From positions 1 to 64,000 of the forward strand of contig DASTNZ010000168.1 in assembly GCA_035762665.1 (NCBI GenBank): a DNA stretch of 64,000 nt, read 5' to 3'. The stretch's first letter is position 1. Every line of letters starts with the position of its first letter. The notes beneath the pieces were generated by a model. The model ran no database searches. It was not told the DNA's origin and was given only the letters and a program-made list of their open reading frames with translations. Positions 33,007-40,859 of the stretch are shown piece after piece. A program made the translations under genes and the position numbers. This DNA comes from JASLBX01 sp035762665. GTDB lineage: Bacteria; Actinomycetota; Actinomycetes; Jiangellales; Jiangellaceae.

Positions 33007-34383
33007 ATGGCCGATCTCGTTGCGGCTCTGCGGGCTGGTATCCCGGATGGGTCGGTGATCGACGACCCGGACCGGATGGAGTCGTACAGGTACGACAAGG
33101 CGTTGTTCTGCCCGGCCGGCATGCCCGCGGCCGTAGTGATCGCTCGCGAGCGGGCCCATGTCGAACACACACTTCGGACCGCGTCGCGGCTGGGCGTCCC
33201 CGTCGTTCCACAAGGAGCGCGCAGCGGCCTGTCCGGAGCCGCCAACGCCCAGGACGGCTGCATCGTCCTCTCCCTGGAGCGGATGAACCGGATCATCGAG
33301 ATCGACGCGGACAACCGGCTCGCGGTCGTCGAGCCTGGGGTGCTCAACGCGGATTTGTCCCGCGCCGTTGTCGACCACAGGCTGTTCTACCCGCCCGACC
33401 CCTCGAGCTGGGAGTTCTGCTCGATCGGCGGCAACCTGTCCACCAACTCCGGCGGTCTGTGCTGCGTGAAGTACGGCGTCACGACCGATTACGTCCGTGG
33501 TCTGGAAGTGGTGCTCGCCTCCGGCGATGTCGTGCGGACCGGACGCCGCACGGTCAAGGGCGTGGCCGGATACGACCTGACCAAGCTCTTCGTGGGGAGC
33601 GAAGGAACGCTCGGCGTGATCACGCAGGCAACGCTCGCCTTGCGGCCGGAGAGCCAACGCCCGCACACCGTCGTCGCGCTGTTCGATACGGCCGTGGCCG
33701 GTGCTCGGGCGACCGCGGCCGTTATGACGGCGGGGCTGGTACCGAGCTTGCTCGAGATCATGGACGGTATGACGATCCGAGCCGTCGACGAGTGGAAGCG
33801 GATGGATCTGCCGCGTGACGCCGGCGCGATGGTGCTCGCCCAGTCCGATGCGGGGGGAGCGGCCGCTGCCGCGGAAATATCTCGGATCGCCGCGTTGCTC
33901 AGCGCGGCTGGCGCGACCGAGGTCATCGAGGCCAGAGACCCGGCGGAAGGCGAACTGCTCCTGACCGCGCGGCGGCTTGCGTTGCTCGCGCTCGAGCGGG
34001 TGTCCGGGACGACGATGATCGACGATGTGTGCGTGCCGCTGACCCGGCTTGCCGACCTGTTCGATGGCGTGAGCAAGGTCGCCGACGAGTACGACGTCAC
34101 GATCGGCGTGGTCGGCCACGCCGGTGACGGCAACATGCACCCGACGGTGTGCTTCAACTCCGACGATGAGGACGAAGCTTCCCGCGCTTACGGCGCCTTC
34201 GGCGCGGTGATGGACGTCGGGCTGGAACTCGGCGGGACGATCACGGGTGAGCACGGTGTGGGTGTGCTGAAGAAAGACTGGCTCGTCCGCGAGATCGGAG
34301 ACGTCGGCGTTCGCCTGCATCACGACATCAAGCGCGCTCTGGATCCACAGGGCATCCTCAACCCCGGCAAGGTCTTCGGTTAG
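33007..34383 (+). CDS. FAD-linked oxidase, glycolate/D-lactate dehydrogenase GlcD-like
   Basis: A 458-aa VAO-family flavoprotein. The FAD-binding PCMH domain has VPVVPQGARSGLSGAANAQ and FCSIGGNLSTNSGGLCCVKYG, followed by KGVAGYDLTKLFVGSEGTLGVIT. The C-terminal FAD-oxidase domain has GVVGHAGDGNMHPTVCF (His ligands) and GEHGVGVLKKDWL, and ends LDPQGILNPGKVFG. This matches GlcD / D-2-hydroxyacid dehydrogenases such as D-lactate dehydrogenase. GlcE and GlcF partners are absent nearby, so a single-subunit enzyme is likely. The exact 2-hydroxyacid is undecided. Confidence 0.9.
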   Translation: MADLVAALRAGIPDGSVIDDPDRMESYRYDKALFCPAGMPAAVVIARERAHVEHTLRTASRLGVPVVPQGARSGLSGAANAQDGCIVLSLERMNRIIEIDADNRLAVVEPGVLNADLSRAVVDHRLFYPPDPSSWEFCSIGGNLSTNSGGLCCVKYGVTTDYVRGLEVVLASGDVVRTGRRTVKGVAGYDLTKLFVGSEGTLGVITQATLALRPESQRPHTVVALFDTAVAGARATAAVMTAGLVPSLLEIMDGMTIRAVDEWKRMDLPRDAGAMVLAQSDAGGAAAAAEISRIAALLSAAGATEVIEARDPAEGELLLTARRLALLALERVSGTTMIDDVCVPLTRLADLFDGVSKVADEYDVTIGVVGHAGDGNMHPTVCFNSDDEDEASRAYGAFGAVMDVGLELGGTITGEHGVGVLKKDWLVREIGDVGVRLHHDIKRALDPQGILNPGKVFG

Positions 34384-34393
34384 GCCCAGGCTC

Positions 34394-35095
34394 TTAGTCC
34401 CGGCTGAGCACTGGTGCGGCATCCTCGGGCGGCGTGCCGGCGAATGTCGCCGGGTCGTGGTCGGGCGCCCGTTCGGAGGTAGGTCGGGCGGCAGTGATCC
34501 GGTCGGTGCGGAACCAGCGCGGCCCCCGCCGGAGCCGGCAGTAGCCGACGAGGTACCAGTGCCCGCCGGTGTTCGCGAGGGCCACCGGCTCGACGTCGCG
34601 GAGCGTCAGTTCACCTGAAGCATTGCGGTACTCGAGCGTAACGACGACTCGGCGGCGCAGCGCTTCTTCGATCGGGCGGGCGACCGCGGGGCGGGCGAGT
34701 TGGCCGTGGCCTCGAGTCCACAGCCGGTTGGCCAGCGCATCCGTGCTAGCTCGAGTAGCCCGCGGCATCGCCGCAAGTACCTTTACCAGCGCCGCTCGAC
34801 CGTCCGCGGCGAAGGGCAGGTCTCGCCCGGCCGCCACAGCAACGGCGAGCGCCACCGCTTCTGCCTCGGTGAAGTTGACCGGCGGCAAGGTGGCCCGCCC
34901 GTCCAGCACATAACCCCCGCCGGGACCGGCCTGCGCCCAGATCGGCACGCCGGCCTGCTGAAGAGCCGACACGTCGCGCTTTATCGTTCGCTCGGAGACC
35001 TCAAACCGGCCGGCCAGCCACCGGCCGGTCCGGCCGCGATCGCCGGCTGCACGGAGCTCCTCGGCGATCGCGTAGAGACGGTCGGTGCGGTTCAC
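34394..35095 (-). CDS. HTH/WYL-domain transcriptional regulator
   Basis: A 233-aa YafY/DeoR-like regulator. The N-terminal HTH_11 (RTGRWLAGRFEVSERTIKRDVSALQQAG) is followed by GPGGGYVLDG and a WYL ligand-binding domain; the WYL core reads HWYLVGYCRLR. GTG at 35095 is favoured as start because AGGAG is six bases upstream; the ATG two codons earlier is directly abutted by AGGAG. A perfect TGACA-N6-TGTCA palindrome lies between this gene and the divergent hydrolase, so it probably represses both. Confidence 0.88.
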   Translation of the reverse strand: MNRTDRLYAIAEELRAAGDRGRTGRWLAGRFEVSERTIKRDVSALQQAGVPIWAQAGPGGGYVLDGRATLPPVNFTEAEAVALAVAVAAGRDLPFAADGRAALVKVLAAMPRATRASTDALANRLWTRGHGQLARPAVARPIEEALRRRVVVTLEYRNASGELTLRDVEPVALANTGGHWYLVGYCRLRRGPRWFRTDRITAARPTSERAPDHDPATFAGTPPEDAAPVLSRD

Positions 35096-35123
35096 GCGCA
35101 TCTCCTGAGATTGGCCAGGAAAC

Positions 35124-35143
35124 GGTGACAGCACGGTGTCACC
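35124..35143. promoter_or_regulatory. Operator-like palindrome between WYL regulator and hydrolase
   Basis: GGTGACA-GCACGG-TGTCACC has perfect 7-bp arms with a 6-bp spacer and lies 22-28 bp from the two start codons. TGACA-N6-TGTCA is the kind of site WYL/YafY-type regulators use at divergent genes. Confidence 0.7.
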
Positions 35144-35165
35144 ATGCCTCTTCCACGATAGTCCC

Positions 35166-36062
35166 ATGACATCGAAGACAAGCGCTGATAAGCACTCGAC
35201 AACCGAATTGGTCGCCCTCGACCAGGGGCGCCTCGTCGCAGTTCACCACGCGCCAGGTGACGGTGTGGTCCTGCTGTTCCACCCTGCGCCGGGGGCAGGA
35301 CTATTCGACCCGGACCCAGACGTCACAGCGGCCCGCAACGTTGCGCTGCTCGAGATCGATCGGCCCGGTTACGGAGCCTCTGAGCCTCTGGCGGGCGACG
35401 AATGGGCAACTGTCGCTTCCGCTGCGGACGACGCTGCCCAGGTACTCGACCAGCGTGGGTACCGGTCAGTTGGAGTCGCGGGATGGTCTGCCGGAGGTCG
35501 GATCGCACTTGCTCTGGCGGCGCGCCGTCCGGACCTAGTCGATCGCGTGGCCGTGGTGGCGACGCCGGCCCCGCACGAGGAGGTGCCGTGGATGCCGGAC
35601 GACATCGCTGCTGCCGTGGACGCGCTCCGTGGCCTGCCGGCAGAAGATGTGCACGCGGCGATGACTGAACAACTACAGGGGTTCGCGGCAGTCGTCGCCG
35701 AGAATCCAGAGGCCGGCATGGAGATGCTCGGCGTGAGTGATGCGGACGGTCCGGCGCTCGCTTCGCCTGGTGCCGCCGAGCGGTTGGCCGCTCTGCTTCG
35801 CACCGCATTTGCCCAGGGGACGACCGGGTTGGTGAGTGACATGGCCGGTTACACGCTGCGGCCGTGGGGCTTCGATCCGGCCGACGTGCGGGCTGAGACA
35901 CTGCTGCTGTACGGCTCGGCTGATCCGATCACCGGACCGGCTCATGGGGAGTGGTGGCGGCGGCAGTTGCCGAAGGCACACCTGGAGGTCGCTTCCGATG
36001 CCGGACACCTGGTGATTACGCCCGAGTGGCGCAGGGTGCTGGTGCACCTTACGTCGCGTTGA
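35166..36062 (+). CDS. Alpha/beta hydrolase
   Basis: A 298-aa alpha/beta-hydrolase-fold enzyme. The oxyanion strand is LLFHPAPGAG, the nucleophile elbow is VAGWSAGGRIA (Ser in GWSAG), the acid is in LLLYGSADPITGPA (Asp), and the catalytic His is in SDAGHLVITPEW. The substrate is unknown. The start is ATG at 35166 (MTSKTSADKH). Its divergent pairing with a WYL regulator and a shared palindrome suggests that it is that regulator's main target. Confidence 0.88.
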   Translation: MTSKTSADKHSTTELVALDQGRLVAVHHAPGDGVVLLFHPAPGAGLFDPDPDVTAARNVALLEIDRPGYGASEPLAGDEWATVASAADDAAQVLDQRGYRSVGVAGWSAGGRIALALAARRPDLVDRVAVVATPAPHEEVPWMPDDIAAAVDALRGLPAEDVHAAMTEQLQGFAAVVAENPEAGMEMLGVSDADGPALASPGAAERLAALLRTAFAQGTTGLVSDMAGYTLRPWGFDPADVRAETLLLYGSADPITGPAHGEWWRRQLPKAHLEVASDAGHLVITPEWRRVLVHLTSR

Positions 36063-36079
36063 CGGGTCCGGTCTGCCGC

Positions 36080-37222
36080 CTATCGGGCTAATGGCTCCAG
36101 GTCGGCGCAGGTGGCGAGTTGTGCGAGGTCCTCGGTCATCTGGTCGGCTCCGGCGCCGGAGACCGGGTGCGGCAGGCCGTCCGAACCGATCACCGCGGGT
36201 GCCCACTCGTGATCGGCAACAGCCCCGCCGTCGAAAGTCACCGTGAGGACTCCGGTGGCCGTCGTCTCGTCCGAGGCCTGGGTGTACCACGCGAAGTTGC
36301 CAAGCCCGTACGCGACGAAAGTGTCGCCCAGCATTCCGGCGCCTTGCAGTCGGTGTGTGTGACTGCCCACGACGACGTCGGCGCCCGCCCCGGCCATGGT
36401 TCTGGCCAGCTCGGTCTGGGCCTGGCTCGGGCAGGACTGGCCCTGGACGCCCCAGTGCAGGTACACGACAACGACGTCCGCTTCGGTTCGAGCCTGATCG
36501 ACGGCTCGGATCAGCCGCGTGGGATCGACGGCATCAGCGGTGCCGGGCCGGGTGTCGGTAGCTGCCAGGTGACCTGTTGGGTCTGCTGTGGGGTCCTCGT
36601 CAGCGGCGGAAGCGCCGAGGACGGCGACAGTCGTCGCGCCGACCTCGAACGTGGCGGGCGCAAACGCCTCGTCGGCGGTATGGCCGATACCGATGACGGC
36701 AAGCGGGTTGGCCGCGGATTGGGCCGCATTTGCCGCCTCGAGCGCTTGACGGATCCCATCGCGGCCGTAGTCGCCGGCGTGGTTGTTGGCCATCGTGACG
36801 GCATCGACGCCCGCTGCCGCGAGGGCTTCGAATGCAGTGGGCGGGGCCTGGAAGGTGAACCGTTTGGGTTCGGGACGGCCACCGACTCCGACCGCCGTCT
36901 CGAGATTGACGATCGTCAGATCGGCGGCGGAAAGCTGCGGGGCAATTGGGGCGAGTGCGCTTTGCGGATCGTCGAGTCTCGCCTCGAGCGCTCCCTCGAA
37001 ATGGACATCACCCGCGAACGCGATGGTGATCGGCTGCGGCTCGGCTGTGATCGTCGCGTCGACCGTCGGCGCTGCCGCAGGTCCGGAATCTTCGGTCGCA
37101 GGAGCTGCACCGGTGCCCCGGGTTACGTCTCGATCGGGCTCGTCAGCCACCGCGCAGGCACCCATTCCGACCACTGCCAATACCACTGACAGCGTCGACA
37201 CCCTGACTTGGCGCCCAGCCAC
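36080..37222 (-). CDS. CapA-family putative lipoprotein
   Basis: A 380-aa CapA/PgsA-like calcineurin-type metallophosphoesterase. Metal-site motifs are FAGDVHFEG, VNLETAVG, NNHAGDYG (Asn-His), LHWGVQG and VGSHTHRLQG, followed by YGLGNFAWY. The start at GTG 37222 places about ten residues before a hydrophobic run ending in GMGAC, which resembles a lipobox, and follows a TAGCCT box; ATG at 37261 is the alternative, overlapping the upstream gene. CapA proteins take part in poly-gamma-glutamate capsule export, but no capB/C genes are here, so its substrate is open. Confidence 0.82.
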   Translation of the reverse strand: MAGRQVRVSTLSVVLAVVGMGACAVADEPDRDVTRGTGAAPATEDSGPAAAPTVDATITAEPQPITIAFAGDVHFEGALEARLDDPQSALAPIAPQLSAADLTIVNLETAVGVGGRPEPKRFTFQAPPTAFEALAAAGVDAVTMANNHAGDYGRDGIRQALEAANAAQSAANPLAVIGIGHTADEAFAPATFEVGATTVAVLGASAADEDPTADPTGHLAATDTRPGTADAVDPTRLIRAVDQARTEADVVVVYLHWGVQGQSCPSQAQTELARTMAGAGADVVVGSHTHRLQGAGMLGDTFVAYGLGNFAWYTQASDETTATGVLTVTFDGGAVADHEWAPAVIGSDGLPHPVSGAGADQMTEDLAQLATCADLEPLAR

Positions 37223-37233
37223 ACTTCGCGAGG

Positions 37234-37824
37234 CTACGTGAAATCCCGGTCCGCCGACCATGCCGCGCGCCGGCGCCGCCACAAGGAGGAGTCCGGATCA
37301 TCCGGCATGGGATCATGCCGGAACTGCTGAACGCGGACTGCCCACACACTCAGTGCACGCTTCGCGTCGCGATATGCGCGGTCGCGATGGTAGGTCTCGG
37401 GCGGCCGAGCCAGGCCGTACTTGTCGGCCCACCACTCGCCGAACTTCGGGTCGATGATCAGATCGAGGTGGGCTGGGAACAGCTTGCGGGCGCCGTCACG
37501 CGTGTCGTCCCAGACGCTCATGGGCTGGACGATATTGCCGTCCCTGTCGGTAGCCACGAGGACGAGATCTGCGACGTCGAGCAGCCGGAGCAAGGTGGAC
37601 AGGCTCGGCGTAAGGTTGCCGGTCTCGAGTTTGGCCACTGTTGAGCGCGCGAGTCCGGCGGCATCGGCCAGCTCCCGCTGGCTCTTGTCGGCGCGCCGCC
37701 GGATCGCGCGAACGAGGCCGGGAACTGACTCGGCGGTCACGAACGGCGGAGGCAGCGGCGGTGGCTCGATGCCCTCCACTGCCGAGCTTTCGACTCGGTC
37801 AGCGGGCGTGCGCTGGTCGGTCAT
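37234..37824 (-). CDS. XRE-family DNA-binding protein
   Basis: A 196-aa protein: a Pro-rich N-terminal stretch (EPPPLPPPFVTAE), an XRE helix-turn-helix (VRAIRRRADKSQRELADAAGLARSTVAKLETGNLTPSLSTL, about residues 38-80), and a charged C-terminal region rich in Trp, Arg and Asp (GEWWADKYGLARPPETYHRD) that resembles DNA-binding proteins of unknown regulon. The ATG at 37824 has AGGA close upstream. It lies 11 bp upstream of capA on the same strand, so the two may be cotranscribed. Confidence 0.8.
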   Translation of the reverse strand: MTDQRTPADRVESSAVEGIEPPPLPPPFVTAESVPGLVRAIRRRADKSQRELADAAGLARSTVAKLETGNLTPSLSTLLRLLDVADLVLVATDRDGNIVQPMSVWDDTRDGARKLFPAHLDLIIDPKFGEWWADKYGLARPPETYHRDRAYRDAKRALSVWAVRVQQFRHDPMPDDPDSSLWRRRRAAWSADRDFT

Positions 37825-37942
37825 GATTCCTGAGAGCCTGGCTTGCTCGGTGCTGGGCGGCAAGACCCTCGCCGAGTTCTGTGGATAACCAACGGGTATG
37901 CGTGAGCCCTGTGGATTCCGGCGGGCGGTTGTCTCCTGCCGC

Positions 37943-38135
37943 CTTTGCAATGCACCCCTATAGGAAGCGCCGTCCTAGTACGGGAGCCCACGCGGAGCAG
38001 CCGGGTCAGGCCGTCACAGCAATGCTGCCCCTGACCGAGCGCTGTGGCCCATACAACTGCCGGCGCGGACCGACCGGACATGCCGTCCCGACGACCGCAC
38101 TGAACATGCGCTTCCTACAGGTGCGCATTGCAAAG
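37943..38135. repeat. Inverted-repeat element with 28-bp arms (MITE-like)
   Basis: The left arm is 37943-37970 and the right arm 38108-38135. The right arm, reverse-complemented, matches the left at 25 of 28 positions; both arms share CTTTGCAATG at the outer end and TAGGAAGCGC at the inner end. The 137 bp between carry no gene; an internal hairpin (GGTCAGG 38004-38010 / CCTGACC 38030-38036) is present. The same 28-bp unit forms the palindrome at 46198-46249. This stretch, together with the flanks to 38242, fills the 418-bp gap between the XRE gene and the ABC operon. Confidence 0.7.
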
Positions 38136-38189
38136 GGGCGAGAAGGGTGACCACGCCACAGAAGAACGCAGTAGATTCAATGTCGGATG

Positions 38190-38203
38190 TAGTAGGTGTA
38201 CTA
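38190..38203. promoter_or_regulatory. Operator-like dyad at the ABC operon promoter
   Basis: TAGTA-GGTG-TACTA is a perfect dyad about 40 bp before the ATPase start, in a locally AT-rich patch. A -10-like TACTAT overlaps its right arm. The XRE regulator at the end of the operon is a candidate binder. Confidence 0.45.
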
Positions 38204-38242
38204 TTAACAGCGAGATGTCTGCTGCAAACCGAGGCAGGGAAC

Positions 38243-39181
38243 ATGAATGACGCCGACAGCGACGTCGTCGTCGACGTTCGGGGCCTGCGCATGCGATACG
38301 GGCAGCGCGACGTCCTCGACGGGGTTGCGTTCCGGGTCCACAAGGGCGAAGTGATCGCCCTTCTTGGACCGAACGGTGCCGGCAAGACGACCACCATCGA
38401 GATCCTCGAGGGCTTTCGGGTCCGCTCGGCCGGAGAGGTATCCGTCCTCGGCGTCGATCCGGCGATAGGTCGGGAGGATTGGCGGGCTCGGGTGGGCATC
38501 GTCTTGCAGTCGTGGCGGGACCATGCCCGGTGGCGGGTCAGGGACCTGCTCGTGCACCTCGGCCGCTACTACGCGCCGTACTCGACTGCTGGGAGGCGCC
38601 GCCCGATCACGCTAGATGACCTGCTGGCCATGGTGGGCTTGGTCGAGCACGCCGACCAGATCGTCGGCAAGCTCTCCGGCGGGGAGCGGCGCCGGCTCGA
38701 CCTGGCAATTGGCATCGTCGGGCGGCCGGAGTTGCTGTTTCTGGACGAGCCGACGGCCGGGTTCGACCCGCATGCGCGCCGCGAGTTTCACGACCTCATG
38801 CACCGGTTGGCCGACTTTGAAGAGACCACCATCCTGCTGGCTACTCATGACCTTGCCGAGGCCGAGAAGCTGGCTGATCGCATTCTGATCTTGGCCGCTG
38901 GCCGCATCGTGGCTGACGGCAGCGCCGAACAGCTGGCCCGGCGAGTCGCTGCTCAGGCCGAGGTGCGGTGGAGTCTGAACGGCGAGTTGTTCGTCCATGC
39001 CACGGACGATGCGACGACGTTTGTGCGCAAGCTGTTCGCTGAGCACGGCGAGGCCATCGGCGATCTTGAGATCCGCCGGGCCAGTCTCGAGGACACCTAC
39101 ATGGCGATGGTGCACCAGTTCGAGACCGGACCGCCGGACGCGGTCGGTACCGTCCTCCCGTTCGAAAGGAGGGAGTCATGA
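38243..39181 (+). CDS. ABC-2 type exporter ATP-binding protein
   Basis: A 312-aa ATPase. Walker A is GPNGAGKTT (about residues 40-48), the signature is LSGGERRRLDLA, Walker B is LLFLDEPTAGFD, and the H-loop is LLATHDLAEAEKLAD. A C-terminal extension of about 90 residues (ARRVAAQAEVRWSLNG...) is typical of DrrA/CcmA-like exporters. The ATG at 38243 has AGGGA 3-7 nt upstream; longer upstream frames cross the dyad operator. The stop overlaps the permease start (ATGA). Confidence 0.92.
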   Translation: MNDADSDVVVDVRGLRMRYGQRDVLDGVAFRVHKGEVIALLGPNGAGKTTTIEILEGFRVRSAGEVSVLGVDPAIGREDWRARVGIVLQSWRDHARWRVRDLLVHLGRYYAPYSTAGRRRPITLDDLLAMVGLVEHADQIVGKLSGGERRRLDLAIGIVGRPELLFLDEPTAGFDPHARREFHDLMHRLADFEETTILLATHDLAEAEKLADRILILAAGRIVADGSAEQLARRVAAQAEVRWSLNGELFVHATDDATTFVRKLFAEHGEAIGDLEIRRASLEDTYMAMVHQFETGPPDAVGTVLPFERRES

Positions 39182-40030
39182 CCGCGACCCAGCTTGCCGT
39201 GCGTGCGGGTTTCGCCAGGGGGTGGATCGAGTGCCGCAATTACTTCCGCAGTCGCGACGAGCTGTACTGGAACGTCTTCTTGGCCGCTGTGTTCGCAGTC
39301 GTGCTGTTCTTGCAGCGCAACTCCGTTGTCGAGGGCACGGACCAATCCCTGGCGAGCGTCGTTCTCCCCGGCATTCTTGGTATGACGATGGCCTGGGGCG
39401 GCCTCAGCGGTGCTGCGGGGATCCTCGCGATCGAGCGCGAAGACGGTACGCTTCTGCGGGCTAAGGCCGTCCCGCGCGGAATGGTTGGATACGTGGTGGC
39501 CAAGGTCGTCATGACAGCAGTGACGTCCCCTGTGACCGTCGTCATCATCCTGGTGGCGGGCTTGTTTTTCGTGCGGGAGCTCGTCTCGACACCCTGGACG
39601 GGCTGGCTGATGATGATCGTCGTTCTGGCGCTTGCCCTCCTGGCCACCATGCCGTGGGGCGCGATCATCGGCTCATTGGTCAAGTCCCCGCAGGCGGCGT
39701 TCGGCCTGACCTTCCTCCCGATGGGCGTGCTGACGGCGATCTCAGGAATCTTCTACCCGATTACTGCGCTTCCCGGATGGGTACAGTCGATCGCCCAGCT
39801 TTTTCCCGATCTACTGGGTTGGCCACGGGATGCGTGCCGCCCTCCTGCCGGAGGCCGAGGCGGCAGAGATCGGCGGTTCGTGGCGATACCTCGAGATGTT
39901 CGGTGTGCTCGGCGCGTGGGCGGTAGCGGGCTTGCTGCTGGCGCCGCCTATCCTGCGCAGAATGGCGCGGCGCGAATCCGGTTCGGCCGTCGAGGAGCGG
40001 CGGCATCAGGCGATGCAGCGGTACGGCTAG
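39178..40030 (+). pseudogene. ABC-2 permease with a one-base frameshift
   Basis: A six-helix ABC-2 permease that reads well to residue ~209 (LPGWVQSIAQLFP), then leaves frame. At 39800-39807 the run TTTTTCCC has one base too many: with one removed the frame continues FPIYWVGHGMRAALLPEAEA to MARRESGSAVEERRHQ and a stop at 40030, giving a normal C-terminal helix (LGAWAVAGLLLAPPIL). Read as it stands the protein ends in a nonsense Arg/Gly tail. Either a real mutation or a sequencing error in a mixed homopolymer. Coupled to the upstream ATPase by ATGA. Confidence 0.85.
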
Positions 40031-40040
40031 GGATGCGTCG

Positions 40041-40280
40041 GTGAGCGAGACCGTCTACAACCGCATCGCCATGTTGCGAGCCGAGCGCGGCATCTCCCGC
40101 CGTGAGCTGGCCGAGGCGCTGGGCGTCCACTACCAGACGATCGGGTATCTCGAACGGGGGGAGTACAGCCCGAGCCTCTATCTCGCGTTGAAGATCGCGG
40201 AGTACTTCGAGGTCCCCGTCGAGGTGGTGTTCTCGGTAACGCAGTTTCCCCGGCTTGGTTCGGCCGACCGACCGGCATAG
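40041..40280 (+). CDS. XRE-family regulator of the ABC operon
   Basis: A 79-aa helix-turn-helix protein (IAMLRAERGISRRELAEALGVHYQTIGYLERGEYSPSL, then LKIAEYFEVPVEVVFSV), the small Xre type that often closes ABC exporter operons. GTG at 40041 has AGGGA about 8 nt upstream and lies 10 bp after the permease end. The dyad at 38190-38203 is a likely operator. Confidence 0.9.
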   Translation: MSETVYNRIAMLRAERGISRRELAEALGVHYQTIGYLERGEYSPSLYLALKIAEYFEVPVEVVFSVTQFPRLGSADRPA

Positions 40281-40358
40281 GCCCTTGACAACCTAGATCT
40301 TTCTGGCACCGTGCAAATTAGACGTACTTGCTCGATCTGGGGTAGGAGGACTAACGGG

Positions 40359-40838
40359 ATGAAGCGCTTTATTGCTGTCATATTTGCCACACTGGGTTTG
40401 ACTGCTTCGCTTGCCACGCCCGCTCTGGCCGGAGGCAATTCGACGTTACCCAGAGTTACGGAAACCTACTTCAGTGTGCTGGGTGGGCCGTGCGGATCGT
40501 CTTACACGCATATCGGGCACTACCCGATCCCTGCAACAGGTACCGCGTACGCGTACATGGACGTTTACTGGTCATCGACGTCCAAGCGCAACTGCCTGGT
40601 CGTCAACCACTCGGGATCAACCTACGGCGTATCCCTGTACACCGAAGCGAAGATCCGTCCGACCGGGTGGAATTGGCCGAGTTGCCCCTCGAGCGTTGGG
40701 TGCGACGGGGGCTTCTACAGATACTACGCGGGTCCTGTGTATACGCCGTCCGGCGTGGACATGAGCAAGCGATGCATCGACATCAGCGGCTGGATTGACT
40801 GGCGGAACCGAACACTGACCAAGCGGCACTGCGGCTGA
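40359..40838 (+). CDS. Secreted SpaA-like cysteine-rich protein
   Basis: A 159-aa exported protein. A signal peptide (MKRFIAVIFATLGLTASLA, cleavage after PALA) precedes a Tyr/Gly/Cys-rich domain with about six cysteines (GGPCGSSY, RNCLVVNH, WPSCPSSVGCDGGFY, KRCIDISG, KRHCG). The pattern Y-x-YYAGPVY...CIDISG...HCG at the C-terminus resembles the Streptomyces spore-associated protein SpaA. Function unknown; disulphide-bonded surface protein is likely. AGGAGG lies 9 nt before the ATG. A TTGACA at 40285-40290 may be its -35; I see no good -10. Confidence 0.75.
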   Translation: MKRFIAVIFATLGLTASLATPALAGGNSTLPRVTETYFSVLGGPCGSSYTHIGHYPIPATGTAYAYMDVYWSSTSKRNCLVVNHSGSTYGVSLYTEAKIRPTGWNWPSCPSSVGCDGGFYRYYAGPVYTPSGVDMSKRCIDISGWIDWRNRTLTKRHCG

Positions 40839-40859
40839 GTTGGAGTGCCGGAGTGCTGT

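Noticed and set aside
31585..34422. Very long open frame on the minus strand across hppD and the FAD oxidase
   Set aside because: It is the antisense of two well-supported genes; the translation is Arg/His/Asp-rich without motifs, as expected for GC-rich shadow frames.
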